In this document: positions 43,123-52,555 of the stretch, piece by piece
How the letters are laid out: every line of letters begins with the position of its first letter
Numbering within the stretch: position 1 is the first letter of the stretch
The notes under the pieces: model-generated
What the model saw: only the letters and a program-made list of their open reading frames with translations
The model's database searches: none
What the model was told of the DNA's origin: nothing
Assembly: GCA_036794825.1 (NCBI GenBank)
Contig: DAIRGA010000001.1
Span: forward strand, 124,001 to 188,000
DNA length: 64,000 nt
Direction: 5' to 3'
Source: RZYY01 sp036794825
Lineage (GTDB): Bacteria > Bacteroidota > Bacteroidia > Bacteroidales > 4484-276
Program-made: the position numbers and the translations under genes

Positions 43123-45789
43123 TTAATCAATTGACTGATTGATGGAAAAATGGAAGTGTCCCGCGTTTGCTCCGGGTAATCCGGGAACCTCATCCAAACC
43201 ATAGCCCCAGTCGAGACCCAGCACACCAAACATCGGCAAGAAGACCCTCAGACCAAACCCTGCAGATCGAAATACCCGGAATGGGTTGAAATTGGCAAAG
43301 CTGTCCCATGCATTACCTGCTTCGAGAAAAGTCAATGCAAAAATGGTTGCACTTGGATTGAGCGAAAAAGGATACCTCAGCTCGAAAGTGTATTTGCTGT
43401 AAATGGTTCCACCAACGTTTTTGTTGATGTAATAATTGGGTGTAATGGATTCGTTGGTGTAACCGCGCATCCCGATCAACTCTCTTCCATCCAGGTTGTT
43501 GTATCCCGAAAGGCCGTCTCCACCAAGAAAGAAGCGTTCAAATGGCGTTACTCCGATCTCGGTGTTGTAAGCGCTCAGAAAACCCAGTTGCACCCTTGTA
43601 CTTAATACCAGGTTTTGTACAAGGTTCATATAGAAGTTGCTCCTGATTTTCCATTTATGATATTCGATCCATTTGTACTTATCGTCTTCGGACATTGCAC
43701 TGTAGTCCTTGTTGTTAAACAACGAGTAGGGCGGTGTAACAGCAAGGGATACTGAAACTTCGGAGCCACTCCTTGGGAAGATAGGGGCGTCAATAGAGTT
43801 TCTTGCCAGTATGATGTTGTAGTTGATATTGTTGTATCTGCCGTTGCCGGTGCCAAAAGAGAATATCCTTGCGTAGTTGTCGAGTTTGTAAACCTGAAGG
43901 TTAATGGATTGATAAAGCGTAAAATAGTCATCGGGTACTTGTAATCTTTTGCCTAAACCCAAAACAATACCGTCGGTAACAAAAGAGGAGTGTGCAGGGT
44001 TATTCTTTGCTATTCCATTGGAATACAGGGAGTGAAAATAGGAAACGCTGAATGAGGTTGGTTTTTTACCTCCAAACCATGGCTCAGTGAAAGAGAAATT
44101 GTAGCTGATATACCCTTTTCCGTAAGACTGAAGCCTGATGGAGAGTTTTTGCCCATCGCCTGAAGGAATGGGTTTCCAAGCTTCTTTGTTGAATAAATTA
44201 CGCAGGGAGAAGTTGTTGAAAGATAGCCCGAGCGTTCCGATTATCCTGCCGTAGCCCCAGCCACCCGAAAGCTCGATCTGGTCGGCCGAGGTTTCCTCAA
44301 CTTCATAGATGATGTCCACCGTGCCATCGGTAGGGTTGGGCTGAACGTCCGGCCTGATGTTCTCGGCGTTGAAATACCTTAACTGCGCCAGTTCCCTGGT
44401 GGTACGGATTATGTTCGAACGGTTAAAAAGCTGACCCGGGCGCGACCGCAATTCCCTGATTACCACCTGGTCATTGGTTTTTGTGTTCCCTTTTACGTTC
44501 ACCTTACTTATTCTGGCCTGCTTACCTTCGCGTATCCTGATTTCAAGATCTATGGTGTCGTTTTCAACACGCACTTCTATGGGCACAGCCTGGAAAAACA
44601 AGTAGCCATCATCGAGGTACAGCGAACTGACGTCAATACCCGAGGGGTTAAACGACAGGTTGGTATTAAGCAATTCTTTATTATAAATGTCGCCTTTCTG
44701 AATTCTGAGAACTGTACTTAAAAATTCGTCGCTGTATTTTGTGTTGCCAATCCAGTTGATGTTTCCAAAAAAGTACTGCGGACCCTCTTCCACCTCTATC
44801 AAAATGTTGATTGAAAGATCGTCATTCCGATAGATAGAGTCCCGGACTATCCTGGCATCGCGGTAACCGGCGGCATTATATTTTTCGATCAGGTTGCGCT
44901 TATCCTCTTCATAGTCGCTTTCGATGTATTTGGAGGTTTTGAAAATCCTCAGCCTCATGTTGGAGTTGAGGTACTCACCTGCCCTGGCATACAAGGTGTC
45001 GAACTGAAGCAGGAGTGCATTTTTGGTGACATCCCACATCAGCGTTTCAATCTCGTCGAATGGACGAAATATCCCCTTCTCCTTTGTGTTTTTGAAGGCT
45101 CTTAACGCCTGCTCGTCAGTAAGTTTTTCATTTCCAAGGATTTCGATGTCGTAAATCTTTATCCGATCGTTCTTTTTAATGTTGAAAATCAGGATCACGC
45201 TGTTAACCCGGTTCGTATCCGGAATCTGGGCAATATCCACTTCAGCATCGAAAAATCCCTTTTTGGTGTAATAACTGATGATACGGCGGCGCGCATTGGT
45301 GATAAGGTTTTCGGTAACTACATCACCGGAATTTATTTTAATTTCATCCTTGAGGTTGTCTCCTTCCGATTTTTTGACTCCCTCGAAGGTGTATTTTGTC
45401 AACCTTGGGCGCTCCCGAAGATCAATGTTGAGAAAGATGATCTTATCCTGAACATCGGTTGCTGTAATGCTCACATGTTCAAACAGACCTTGTTTCCAAA
45501 GATTTTCGATGGCGGTGGCTATTTTATCGCCTGGAATTTTTATTTTCTGACCCACCGTAAGCCCCGAAATCATAACTAGCACATTACGGTCGAGAAATTC
45601 GATACCCGATACGGTGATGCCACCAATCTCATATTCCACCGGATCCATGTAGTCTAATTCGAGGTTCATGGAGCCGGCAGGGGTCTGCGAATTTGCAAAA
45701 TGAGGAAGAGTCGAAAAGATCATCACCAGCAAAACAAGCAATACTGATGACCTCCGATTACAAAAAAGCAGTGTGAATAATTTCCTCAT
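43123..45789 (-). CDS. bamA: Outer membrane protein assembly factor BamA
   Basis: An 888-residue Omp85 protein that inserts beta-barrels into the outer membrane. Signal peptide, then five POTRA domains (about 50-470; for example GITVSGIEFLDRNVLVMISG and ISKVNVKGNTKTNDQVVIRE), then the 16-strand barrel with the conserved loop-6-type motif RGYTNE and the ending FHFSINQSID. It sits between uppS and the two Skp/OmpH genes, the usual Bacteroidota order. One base separates it from uppS. Confidence 0.97.
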   Translation of the reverse strand: MRKLFTLLFCNRRSSVLLVLLVMIFSTLPHFANSQTPAGSMNLELDYMDPVEYEIGGITVSGIEFLDRNVLVMISGLTVGQKIKIPGDKIATAIENLWKQGLFEHVSITATDVQDKIIFLNIDLRERPRLTKYTFEGVKKSEGDNLKDEIKINSGDVVTENLITNARRRIISYYTKKGFFDAEVDIAQIPDTNRVNSVILIFNIKKNDRIKIYDIEILGNEKLTDEQALRAFKNTKEKGIFRPFDEIETLMWDVTKNALLLQFDTLYARAGEYLNSNMRLRIFKTSKYIESDYEEDKRNLIEKYNAAGYRDARIVRDSIYRNDDLSINILIEVEEGPQYFFGNINWIGNTKYSDEFLSTVLRIQKGDIYNKELLNTNLSFNPSGIDVSSLYLDDGYLFFQAVPIEVRVENDTIDLEIRIREGKQARISKVNVKGNTKTNDQVVIRELRSRPGQLFNRSNIIRTTRELAQLRYFNAENIRPDVQPNPTDGTVDIIYEVEETSADQIELSGGWGYGRIIGTLGLSFNNFSLRNLFNKEAWKPIPSGDGQKLSIRLQSYGKGYISYNFSFTEPWFGGKKPTSFSVSYFHSLYSNGIAKNNPAHSSFVTDGIVLGLGKRLQVPDDYFTLYQSINLQVYKLDNYARIFSFGTGNGRYNNINYNIILARNSIDAPIFPRSGSEVSVSLAVTPPYSLFNNKDYSAMSEDDKYKWIEYHKWKIRSNFYMNLVQNLVLSTRVQLGFLSAYNTEIGVTPFERFFLGGDGLSGYNNLDGRELIGMRGYTNESITPNYYINKNVGGTIYSKYTFELRYPFSLNPSATIFALTFLEAGNAWDSFANFNPFRVFRSAGFGLRVFLPMFGVLGLDWGYGLDEVPGLPGANAGHFHFSINQSID

Positions 45790-45790
45790 T

Positions 45791-46546
45791 TCAGATTTTT
45801 ACTTTCTCATTGATCTGTTCGCTGGTTTTTCCAAACCGTCTTTCTCTGCACTGGAAATTGACAATGGCTTCGTAGAAGTCTTCTTTCCTGAAGTCAGGCC
45901 ATAGCGTTGGGGTAATGTAGATTTCGGAATAGGCCAGTTGCCAAAGGAGGAAGTTGCTGATCCTGAACTCGCCGCTGGTGCGGATAAGCAGTTCGGGGTC
46001 CGGAAAATCTTTGGTGAACAGGTGGTTGGAAATCATTGCTTCGTTAATCTCGTCGAGTGATAATTCATTTTTTGATACTTTTCTGGCAATCGCTTTTGTT
46101 GCCTCAACGATTTCGTAGTGTGAGCTGTAGCTGAGCGCCAGAACGAGATTCATGCGTTTGTGATGACTGGTTTTTTCGATGGCCCACTGAAGACGTTCCT
46201 GGGTTTTTTTTTGCAGGGAGGAGAGATTTCCTATTGCCATCAACCGGATATCGTTGTCTATAAGCGTTTTCATCTCTGAGTCAATAGTTTTGACCAACAA
46301 ACGCATCAGGGCATCCACTTCATGCCGTGGTCTTTTCCAGTTTTCGGTGGAGAATGCGTAAAGGGTAAGGTATTCGATGCCTAATTCTGCTGCAGCTTCG
46401 GCAGTCTCCCTAACAGCAACAACACCGTTTTCGTGTCCAACAGTCCGGATAAATCCCTGCTTTTTTGCCCACCGGCCATTTCCATCCATGATTACAGCAA
46501 TATGGCGGGGTAATCGTTGCAAGTTTATCTTTTCTTTGTAACTCAT
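45791..46546 (-). CDS. uppS: Isoprenyl (undecaprenyl) diphosphate synthase
   Basis: A 251-residue cis-prenyltransferase that makes the C55 lipid carrier for peptidoglycan and other envelope polymers. Diagnostic segments: AVIMDGNGRWAKKQG with the catalytic Asp, GHENGVVAVRET, YLTLYAFSTENWKRP, DPELLIRTSGEFRISNFLLW and ALSYSSHYEIVEA. Length is normal. Coupled to bamA. Confidence 0.97.
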   Translation of the reverse strand: MSYKEKINLQRLPRHIAVIMDGNGRWAKKQGFIRTVGHENGVVAVRETAEAAAELGIEYLTLYAFSTENWKRPRHEVDALMRLLVKTIDSEMKTLIDNDIRLMAIGNLSSLQKKTQERLQWAIEKTSHHKRMNLVLALSYSSHYEIVEATKAIARKVSKNELSLDEINEAMISNHLFTKDFPDPELLIRTSGEFRISNFLLWQLAYSEIYITPTLWPDFRKEDFYEAIVNFQCRERRFGKTSEQINEKVKI

Positions 46547-46631
46547 CTGCTATTTCCTGATACTGTCTAAGTTTGCTGTTTGTAATGGATTAGTTCTTTT
46601 TCTGAAAAAGGTGCGCAAAAGTATTACTATT

Positions 46632-47456
46632 TCATCTATTGTGAAATTCAACGCAGGTGGATTTCTCCCCGATGGTAAAACGGTAGGTGAGTGTTATGCC
46701 TGCAAACGAATACCAGTCGTTGGTTTGAGGGTTGCCGCGCTGCATTCCGGGCAGGTGTTTTGTTGGTGACGGATCCGAAAGAACTTCACTGAAGCCGATA
46801 TCTGCTGTACTTAAAGTATTAAAATCAACCCAGTAATTTCCGCTAACATCGTCCAGGTAATCGGTAAAGGCTTTGCGTAATCCCCATTCCACGGTCATGC
46901 CCAGTCGGTCGGTGAGGCTGTATTTAAAACCAGCACCGAAGGCGAGTGCAAAACTGACCAGGCGGTAGCGGTTGTCAATGCCCAGTTCGGGCTGATACTG
47001 CCCTTCCGTTCCGATATCCCTCAATGAAATTGTTTCACCATCATATTCCGTTTTGGGATTAAAAGTAAAAAAAGCCGGGCCTCCGTAAAGAAATGGTGAG
47101 AAGTAACTGACATGACTACCGGTAAAAAACTGTAAAAAGTTGAACTCATAAAGGACGGAAAATTCAGTGACCGGCGAAGTGAAACGTAGATTGCGCATTT
47201 CGTTGGCCCGACTCACGGCATCGTCGCCTGCCACCGATCCGTGCAGCAATTGTCCCCTGATGGCCATCCTGTCGTTTAGATTGAAGCGAATGATACCTCC
47301 ATAAGCCGGTTTTGTGAGCAGGAACTGATTCGCAGGATTAAGCTCACCCAAATAGTAAGAACCTCCGCCAAATACCCCCAAATCAATGTCCTGCGATTTG
47401 ACCAACTGCACCGACAATGCCAGTAAGATTAGTAAGCCGGATTTAAATATCTTCAT
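46632..47456 (-). CDS. DUF6089 outer-membrane beta-barrel protein
   Basis: A 274-residue exported protein with signal peptide (MKIFKSGLLILLALSVQLVKSQ); the frame is open 29 codons further, but the ATG at 47456 fits the signal peptide. The body is a short barrel: DIDLGVFGGGSYYLGELNP, SPFLYGGPAFFTFNPKTEY, GAGFKYSLTDRLGMTVEWGL and the terminal strand FAGITLTYRFTIG. DUF6089 proteins sit at this place next to uppS/bamA in many Bacteroidota, so a role in barrel or envelope assembly is likely. Confidence 0.85.
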   Translation of the reverse strand: MKIFKSGLLILLALSVQLVKSQDIDLGVFGGGSYYLGELNPANQFLLTKPAYGGIIRFNLNDRMAIRGQLLHGSVAGDDAVSRANEMRNLRFTSPVTEFSVLYEFNFLQFFTGSHVSYFSPFLYGGPAFFTFNPKTEYDGETISLRDIGTEGQYQPELGIDNRYRLVSFALAFGAGFKYSLTDRLGMTVEWGLRKAFTDYLDDVSGNYWVDFNTLSTADIGFSEVLSDPSPTKHLPGMQRGNPQTNDWYSFAGITLTYRFTIGEKSTCVEFHNR

Positions 47457-47469
47457 TCCGCTGACAAAA

Positions 47470-48129
47470 TTAATTGGCTTTAAATTTATAGGTAGCAGTA
47501 TGTACTTCAAGCCCATTGGAAGGGGTTTCCACCTGGTAGTCAAGCCTGAAACCGGTCATGTTGCAGAAGGTGCTCCCAGTTCCGGTGACGATGGTATCAT
47601 TCAAACTGTAAGAGAGCGTAAGATTTCCCAGCGTGTCCGGAATCATGATGATATTGAACTTCGGGCCATAATTATTAAAATTATAAAGCCTGATCCACCT
47701 GAACTCCTGGGAAAACAACTGGCTGGTTACATTGTATTTAGATACAATATTCATCGGTTTTAGTGTGTCATTAGCTTCAAAAACTGCATGATAGTAATTC
47801 AGCGAGAAGTTTAAAACCTCTACTTTTCGCCTGGCATAGGCAGTGTTTCCATCAGTATCGGTGGCATAATAATCCACATAATAATTGCCGGGAGTAGTCG
47901 TGTTGATGGCTGAGTCATAGATACTTACTTCAAGCTGAGAAACCGGTGTAAGGTCATCAGTGAGGATGAAGCCCGGATCGCTAAAATCACAACCCGTAAA
48001 CATCCTCATGGGATTGGGTCCCTGAAGGATTAGCGTGGGAGGGATTTTGTCGTCGAGCACTTTTTTGCAGGAAAGTAACGACAGTAAGATTACCGACAGA
48101 ATCAGAATTAATCTTGAGAAATGCTGCAT
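47470..48129 (-). CDS. Lipoprotein with DUF5011/immunoglobulin-like domain
   Basis: A 219-residue lipoprotein; start ATG 48129 puts the lipobox LLSLLSC (Cys 21) in place, while the longer frame does not. Residues 25-115 form a DUF5011-like Ig sandwich (PPTLILQGPNPMRMFTGCDF, GNYYVDYYATDTDGNTAYAR). The C-terminal half is a second beta domain of unknown kind. It is probably a surface or periplasmic structural protein. It is 13 bases upstream of the DUF6089 gene, so they are cotranscribed. Confidence 0.82.
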   Translation of the reverse strand: MQHFSRLILILSVILLSLLSCKKVLDDKIPPTLILQGPNPMRMFTGCDFSDPGFILTDDLTPVSQLEVSIYDSAINTTTPGNYYVDYYATDTDGNTAYARRKVEVLNFSLNYYHAVFEANDTLKPMNIVSKYNVTSQLFSQEFRWIRLYNFNNYGPKFNIIMIPDTLGNLTLSYSLNDTIVTGTGSTFCNMTGFRLDYQVETPSNGLEVHTATYKFKAN

Positions 48130-48225
48130 GCTTGAATAGATCAACGAAATTGAGCATTTTAAACTCAACTTGTTCTGATTTAGTATGTAAAAGGGTAAGC
48201 GGATGCGGATACTGATCTGCCGATA

Positions 48226-49110
48226 TCAGTTGCGCTGGTCTTTACCCCAGAGAAGTTTTTCGCGGATGGTGCTGAAAAAGTCTTTGCTGTGAAGCTGGAT
48301 CAGATTGATTTTGAAACCGGCCCGCCTGATTATCAGTTCATCGGAAATGTCCAGGGTTTGATAGCGTGAGTCGAGCCCGATCTGGTAATGCTGGTTGCGG
48401 CCTCCAACGGTGATGCGGATGGTACATTTGTCGGGGATCACAATGGGCCTCACCGTCAGGTTGTGGCTGGCAATGGGGGTGATGACAAAGTTTTCGGAGG
48501 CGGGTGTAACGATCGGTCCGAAACAGCTCAGCGAATAGGCGGTGGAGCCCGTTGGAGTTGCGATCAGCAGTCCGTCAGACCAGTAGGTATTCAAAAAGGT
48601 GTCGTCAACAAAGACATTGATCACCGCCAGGGAATGGTTATCGGATTTGGACACCGAGAGCTCGTTAAGGGCAAAATTCAGTTTTCCGAAGTGGTTGGAG
48701 CGGGTTTCGAGGCAGAGCAGCGTCCTTTGATCGAGGGAGTAATTTCCCGAAAATATTTTATCAATGGCCGGGAGAATTTCATCCCTGGAGATGCTGGATA
48801 AAAACCCCAGTCTTCCCAGGTTTACACCGAGAATCGGAATCCCCGAATCCCTTACCAGCGTGATGGTGTCGAGCAAAGTGCCATCGCCGCCGATGGAAAA
48901 GAGCATATCGGCGCCATCCTTAAGATCTTCGTAGGTGTTGAAAAGCGAAAAGCGGCATTGTAAGGATATTTTTTGCTCCATTTTCCGGTAAAAAGGCTGG
49001 TAGATCAGCAGCTCGCAATTGAGTAATTTTAATTTATCCAGCAATTGCTGAAGGTAAATAACACCTTCATTTTCAATTGATTTGCCAAACAATGCTATCT
49101 TGTTGATCAT
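48226..49110 (-). CDS. nadK: NAD kinase
   Basis: A 294-residue enzyme that phosphorylates NAD to NADP. The GGDGTLLDT motif (FSIGGDGTLLDTITLVRD) carries the catalytic Asp. NEL (ALNELSVSKSDNHSL) and the NAD-binding DGLLIATPTGSTAYSLS segment follow. Length is standard. It heads the envelope cluster in the order common in Bacteroidota. Confidence 0.96.
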   Translation of the reverse strand: MINKIALFGKSIENEGVIYLQQLLDKLKLLNCELLIYQPFYRKMEQKISLQCRFSLFNTYEDLKDGADMLFSIGGDGTLLDTITLVRDSGIPILGVNLGRLGFLSSISRDEILPAIDKIFSGNYSLDQRTLLCLETRSNHFGKLNFALNELSVSKSDNHSLAVINVFVDDTFLNTYWSDGLLIATPTGSTAYSLSCFGPIVTPASENFVITPIASHNLTVRPIVIPDKCTIRITVGGRNQHYQIGLDSRYQTLDISDELIIRRAGFKINLIQLHSKDFFSTIREKLLWGKDQRN

Positions 49111-49170
49111 CTCTACCGGAGTTAAAGTGCAGCAAATGTATCCGGATTTTTTGGATTATGCCGAAAAACA

Positions 49171-49920
49171 TTACTCAAACAGAAAGCTGGCGGTCAGCGC
49201 AATCCGGTTGTAATTGGTAACCGACGTTCGCTCAACGCCGGGCTCCCAGTAATTTTCCGAATCGTAGGAAAGTTTCTGAAACCGGTATGACAGGCTGATT
49301 AAAAGTGCGCTATGGCGTGCTATCCCGGCCCTGATGCCGGCTCCGGCGCCAAACATCGGACCACCATAGGTTTTGGTAATCTGATTTCCATAGTAATTAT
49401 TGTCAAAATTCTGCTCAAGTGAAAAGGAATAGCCACCCTGAGCCAGCAGGAAAGGAGAGAAACCTTCGTTGCTGAAAAAGTACCTGGCGTCGGCAAAGAG
49501 CGGCAGCACACTCCAGTCATAGTATTCGTATCCCACTCCTATTCCGCTTGTTAGTCCGGGCAAAAATTTGTAGCCATTAATGGTGGTAAACGAAGGTAAA
49601 ACGGGGCCGGCTGTGTTTCCTTCCCCGATGAGTAGCCCCACGGAACTGATGTTGTAATAACCCTTTGTCTTTGCCGTGTAGTATCGCACATAAGGATTGA
49701 CCCCCAAACTGTCAATTTCGCTGACAGAATACAACCAGATACCGCAATCGTTGGAAATCTTAATCCCGGCAAGCGGGTCGTTTTGAACAATTTTTCCGGT
49801 AACCACGGAGCCGTTTTTCAGATAAACTGCTTCACCTCTGAGCTTTTGGGCTGCAGCGCGTTGAAACGGAAATCCAAGGTTCATCAAAACAATCAACCCC
49901 AAAACAATTCGCATTTTCAT
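49171..49920 (-). CDS. Outer-membrane beta-barrel protein
   Basis: A 249-residue exported barrel protein. Signal peptide, then a short N-terminal domain (GEAVYLKNGSVVTGKIVQND, GIWLYSVSEIDSLG) and about eight amphipathic strands ending YNRIALTASFLFE. Its ATG overlaps the stop of the LVIVD lipoprotein gene (TAATG), so it is translationally coupled to it and belongs to the sigma-factor cassette. Its function is unknown. Confidence 0.75.
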   Translation of the reverse strand: MKMRIVLGLIVLMNLGFPFQRAAAQKLRGEAVYLKNGSVVTGKIVQNDPLAGIKISNDCGIWLYSVSEIDSLGVNPYVRYYTAKTKGYYNISSVGLLIGEGNTAGPVLPSFTTINGYKFLPGLTSGIGVGYEYYDWSVLPLFADARYFFSNEGFSPFLLAQGGYSFSLEQNFDNNYYGNQITKTYGGPMFGAGAGIRAGIARHSALLISLSYRFQKLSYDSENYWEPGVERTSVTNYNRIALTASFLFE

Positions 49921-51236
49921 TATGGCAGCACCTTGTTTTGATTGCCCGGCACAACCGGAATTGTGCTCAAAAGCACAATATCATTGATGTTTGAATAGTC
50001 GTACTGATAAAGTCCGTCAGCGCCGATCATCATCAAAACGCCATTGAGCGGGATTACGTCGTAGGTTTTGATGTCGGGGAAGTGGGCCAGCTGGTTCATG
50101 TGAATTTCCATCGGGTCGGTGGCATCATAAATTTTTAAACCGGCATCTCCATCGCAGATAAACAGCACATTGTCGTCAATACCCAGCCCGTGTGGATTGA
50201 ACATCGGGTAGGTTTTAACCAGGAATGGATTCTGAATGGACGAAATGTCAATTACATCCAGTTGATTGGTAAATCCAAAGCATTGTGTGCCAGAGCGCAA
50301 TGTTACATAAGCCAGATTGCCCTGCACCACCACCGGGTCGCAGGAATTCATGTGGTCGAATGCTGAGATAAAAACCGGTGCAGCGGGGCTTGAGAGGCTG
50401 TAAACCAACATGCCCGTGGTGGTTCCCAGGAAAAGTTTGCCTTCGTATGGGAATATGGTCTCCACGACGCGCTCAAGGCTTATTTCATTTCCGGTGCTCA
50501 TGCCGGGAACGCTGGCAATGTTGAAAAGCTTCAGGTTGTTGTTTTGCACGGCATACATAAAATCATTGTAAATGGTGAACCTTGCCATCGAACCGCTGAT
50601 GCCGGTGGAGCCTAATGAGTTGATGCTGATTTCGGCAAAATTGAAACCCGGAACTCCATCCATGTCGTATTGAATCCATTCTTTTCGGAAGGAATTTCCT
50701 TTTTCGATGGTTTCGGTGTATTGTGTCTCTTCCCAACCTACTACCACGCCTTTTTCAAAATCGAGGTCAACAATGGGAAGGGACATGTCCATCGGGGGCA
50801 GTACATTCGGGAAGGCATTCTGGATACGGTCAATTTCGACGGGCTCCGATGGGTTGGTGATATCCAGCGCCACCAGGTCGATGTAGCTGTCGGCAAAAAG
50901 GATATTCCCGCGTATGGCCAGGTCGAGGTTGCCGGGGATGGTAATGAAGGCGATTTTTTGCGGCGCCGTCGGGTCGGTGTTGTCTATCACATGAATGCCT
51001 TGGTTGATCTCGTTGATGTACAGAAGGTTGTCTTTGAAATAGATTTTCCCGGGATTTACAAGCTCCTGCGTAGCAGTGGTCTTCACCGAGCCCCGGAATT
51101 CTTCAAAATCCATGTACACCGGCACGTTGGCGGTGTAGGTGATGGTTTCGTACACCTTATCCTGGCAACCGGTTGCGAAAAACAAAAATGTCAGGATTGC
51201 TGAGAACATTGCTGTGGTCAAATTACTCTTTTTCAT
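49920..51236 (-). CDS. LVIVD-repeat beta-propeller lipoprotein
   Basis: A 438-residue lipoprotein: lipobox FFATGC in MKKSNLTTAMFSAILTFLFF..GCQDK; start ATG 51236, not the one ten codons earlier. Repeats such as LLYINEINQGIHVIDNTDPT, LDLVALDITNPSEP-like units and LKIYDATDPMEI are LVIVD repeats, which build a beta-propeller. Such proteins are surface or periplasmic and lack known catalysis. It is within the ECF sigma operon and may be its effector. Confidence 0.85.
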   Translation of the reverse strand: MKKSNLTTAMFSAILTFLFFATGCQDKVYETITYTANVPVYMDFEEFRGSVKTTATQELVNPGKIYFKDNLLYINEINQGIHVIDNTDPTAPQKIAFITIPGNLDLAIRGNILFADSYIDLVALDITNPSEPVEIDRIQNAFPNVLPPMDMSLPIVDLDFEKGVVVGWEETQYTETIEKGNSFRKEWIQYDMDGVPGFNFAEISINSLGSTGISGSMARFTIYNDFMYAVQNNNLKLFNIASVPGMSTGNEISLERVVETIFPYEGKLFLGTTTGMLVYSLSSPAAPVFISAFDHMNSCDPVVVQGNLAYVTLRSGTQCFGFTNQLDVIDISSIQNPFLVKTYPMFNPHGLGIDDNVLFICDGDAGLKIYDATDPMEIHMNQLAHFPDIKTYDVIPLNGVLMMIGADGLYQYDYSNINDIVLLSTIPVVPGNQNKVLP

Positions 51237-51278
51237 TGTTGTTGGTTTTTGATTATTTATTTTCAATGATTGATTCTT

Positions 51279-52553
51279 TTAAAGCTGAAATCTCAATCCC
51301 GTCTGCACCGAAGGCCAGTATGGGCTTGAGCTGCGGATGTTGTAGGGTTGTGTTTCGTTCAGGAAAAATACCTGAAACCCGGGCTGCAGATAAATGCTGA
51401 TCAGATCGCCGAGCTTATAGTCCACACCCAGCGAGGTTAACGACGAAAGCTGCACTCCTTCCACGGTGTAGCTGGAGGTCTGGCTACCGGTAAGGACGCC
51501 GGAGGAGTAACTGTTGGTTGAATACCAGGTCTTAATCCCTTTTTCCAGAACTAGCCCCTGCGAAGCATAAAGCCCGAATCTGCGCCCGTTGACGATTGAA
51601 AACCTGACAGTTAAGGGGAAGCCCAGATAAAGTATCTCACTTACATATTCGGTGTAGGAATTGTTATCCGGGTTGGTTGTTGCCCTGGTTTTCAGCCTGG
51701 TAAAAAGTAAACCGGATTCGAGTCCCCATTTGTCGGACAATGCTTTGTTTACCATCATCCCCACCGTTATGGGGTTCGAATGGGTGGTGTTTTCCAAATC
51801 CTCGAAGCGCTTGGTTTCGGCAGAGAGCTCGCTGGAGAAATAATCCTCGGTAAAATTTGCTGAATTTGCCTCATAGGAAACAGTCGGATTGCTTCCGGAG
51901 TTGCCTGCTGTTGTCCCATACCCCACACCCAGTTTCCAGCTTTTGTCTTTCGGTTTTTCAGCAGGGTAAGCATCATCATAAAGCGTAAGATCATAAAGGG
52001 TTAAGGTTTCTGTGGAGTAATTGGCTTTCTGGCCTTCATTTTTTTCGGTTTTCATATCAACCTCAGCCGGCAAGGATTCGTTTTCTTCCTCCCAAATCTT
52101 TTGCAAATCGGATTGGCTTTCCTGATTCAAATCTTCGGGTACAGGCGCTGATGCTGAGACCAGATCAGCAACCATGATCTTATCGTCAGCAACTGCCGGG
52201 GGGATGTCACCCGGTTCGTCTGCAGACTGAAATTCAGGGGTAGTCAGGGTGGAAGTTTTCGGAGAATGATTAGCCGGGCTTTCAGGTTCAATAACCGGCT
52301 GAATCACTTGCTCTGCAACGGTTGGCGGCGTGAGGTCAATCATCATGTTGTGGTAAAACACCCAGCCTGAAACACCAAAAAGTAAGAGAATGGCGGCTGC
52401 TGTTGCAAGGGTGGTGAAAAGAACTATTTTCCGACGGCGGTGCAGCCGTGCTTCAACGCGCGACCATACGTCAGGCGCCGGAGCGTATCCGAAATCCCTG
52501 AAGGCTTCCCTCATGCCGCTCTCAAAATTCGTATGTTCTTGCACTTTTCCCAT
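51279..52553 (-). CDS. Anti-sigma-factor-like protein fused to an outer-membrane beta-barrel
   Basis: A 424-residue protein. The first 40 residues are a cytoplasmic helix with a YAPAPDVWSRVEARLHRRR segment typical of anti-sigma N termini in this phylum. One membrane helix follows (43-66, IVLFTTLATAAAILLLFGV), then an acidic Glu/Pro/Ser-rich linker (70-190). A porin-like barrel domain forms the rest (about 195-424; GYGTTAGNSGSNPTVSYEAN, ISIYLQPGFQVFFLNE). Two bases separate it from the sigma gene, so it should control that sigma factor. A cytoplasmic and outer-membrane element on one chain is odd; see findings. Confidence 0.82.
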   Translation of the reverse strand: MGKVQEHTNFESGMREAFRDFGYAPAPDVWSRVEARLHRRRKIVLFTTLATAAAILLLFGVSGWVFYHNMMIDLTPPTVAEQVIQPVIEPESPANHSPKTSTLTTPEFQSADEPGDIPPAVADDKIMVADLVSASAPVPEDLNQESQSDLQKIWEEENESLPAEVDMKTEKNEGQKANYSTETLTLYDLTLYDDAYPAEKPKDKSWKLGVGYGTTAGNSGSNPTVSYEANSANFTEDYFSSELSAETKRFEDLENTTHSNPITVGMMVNKALSDKWGLESGLLFTRLKTRATTNPDNNSYTEYVSEILYLGFPLTVRFSIVNGRRFGLYASQGLVLEKGIKTWYSTNSYSSGVLTGSQTSSYTVEGVQLSSLTSLGVDYKLGDLISIYLQPGFQVFFLNETQPYNIRSSSPYWPSVQTGLRFQL

Positions 52554-52555
52554 GA

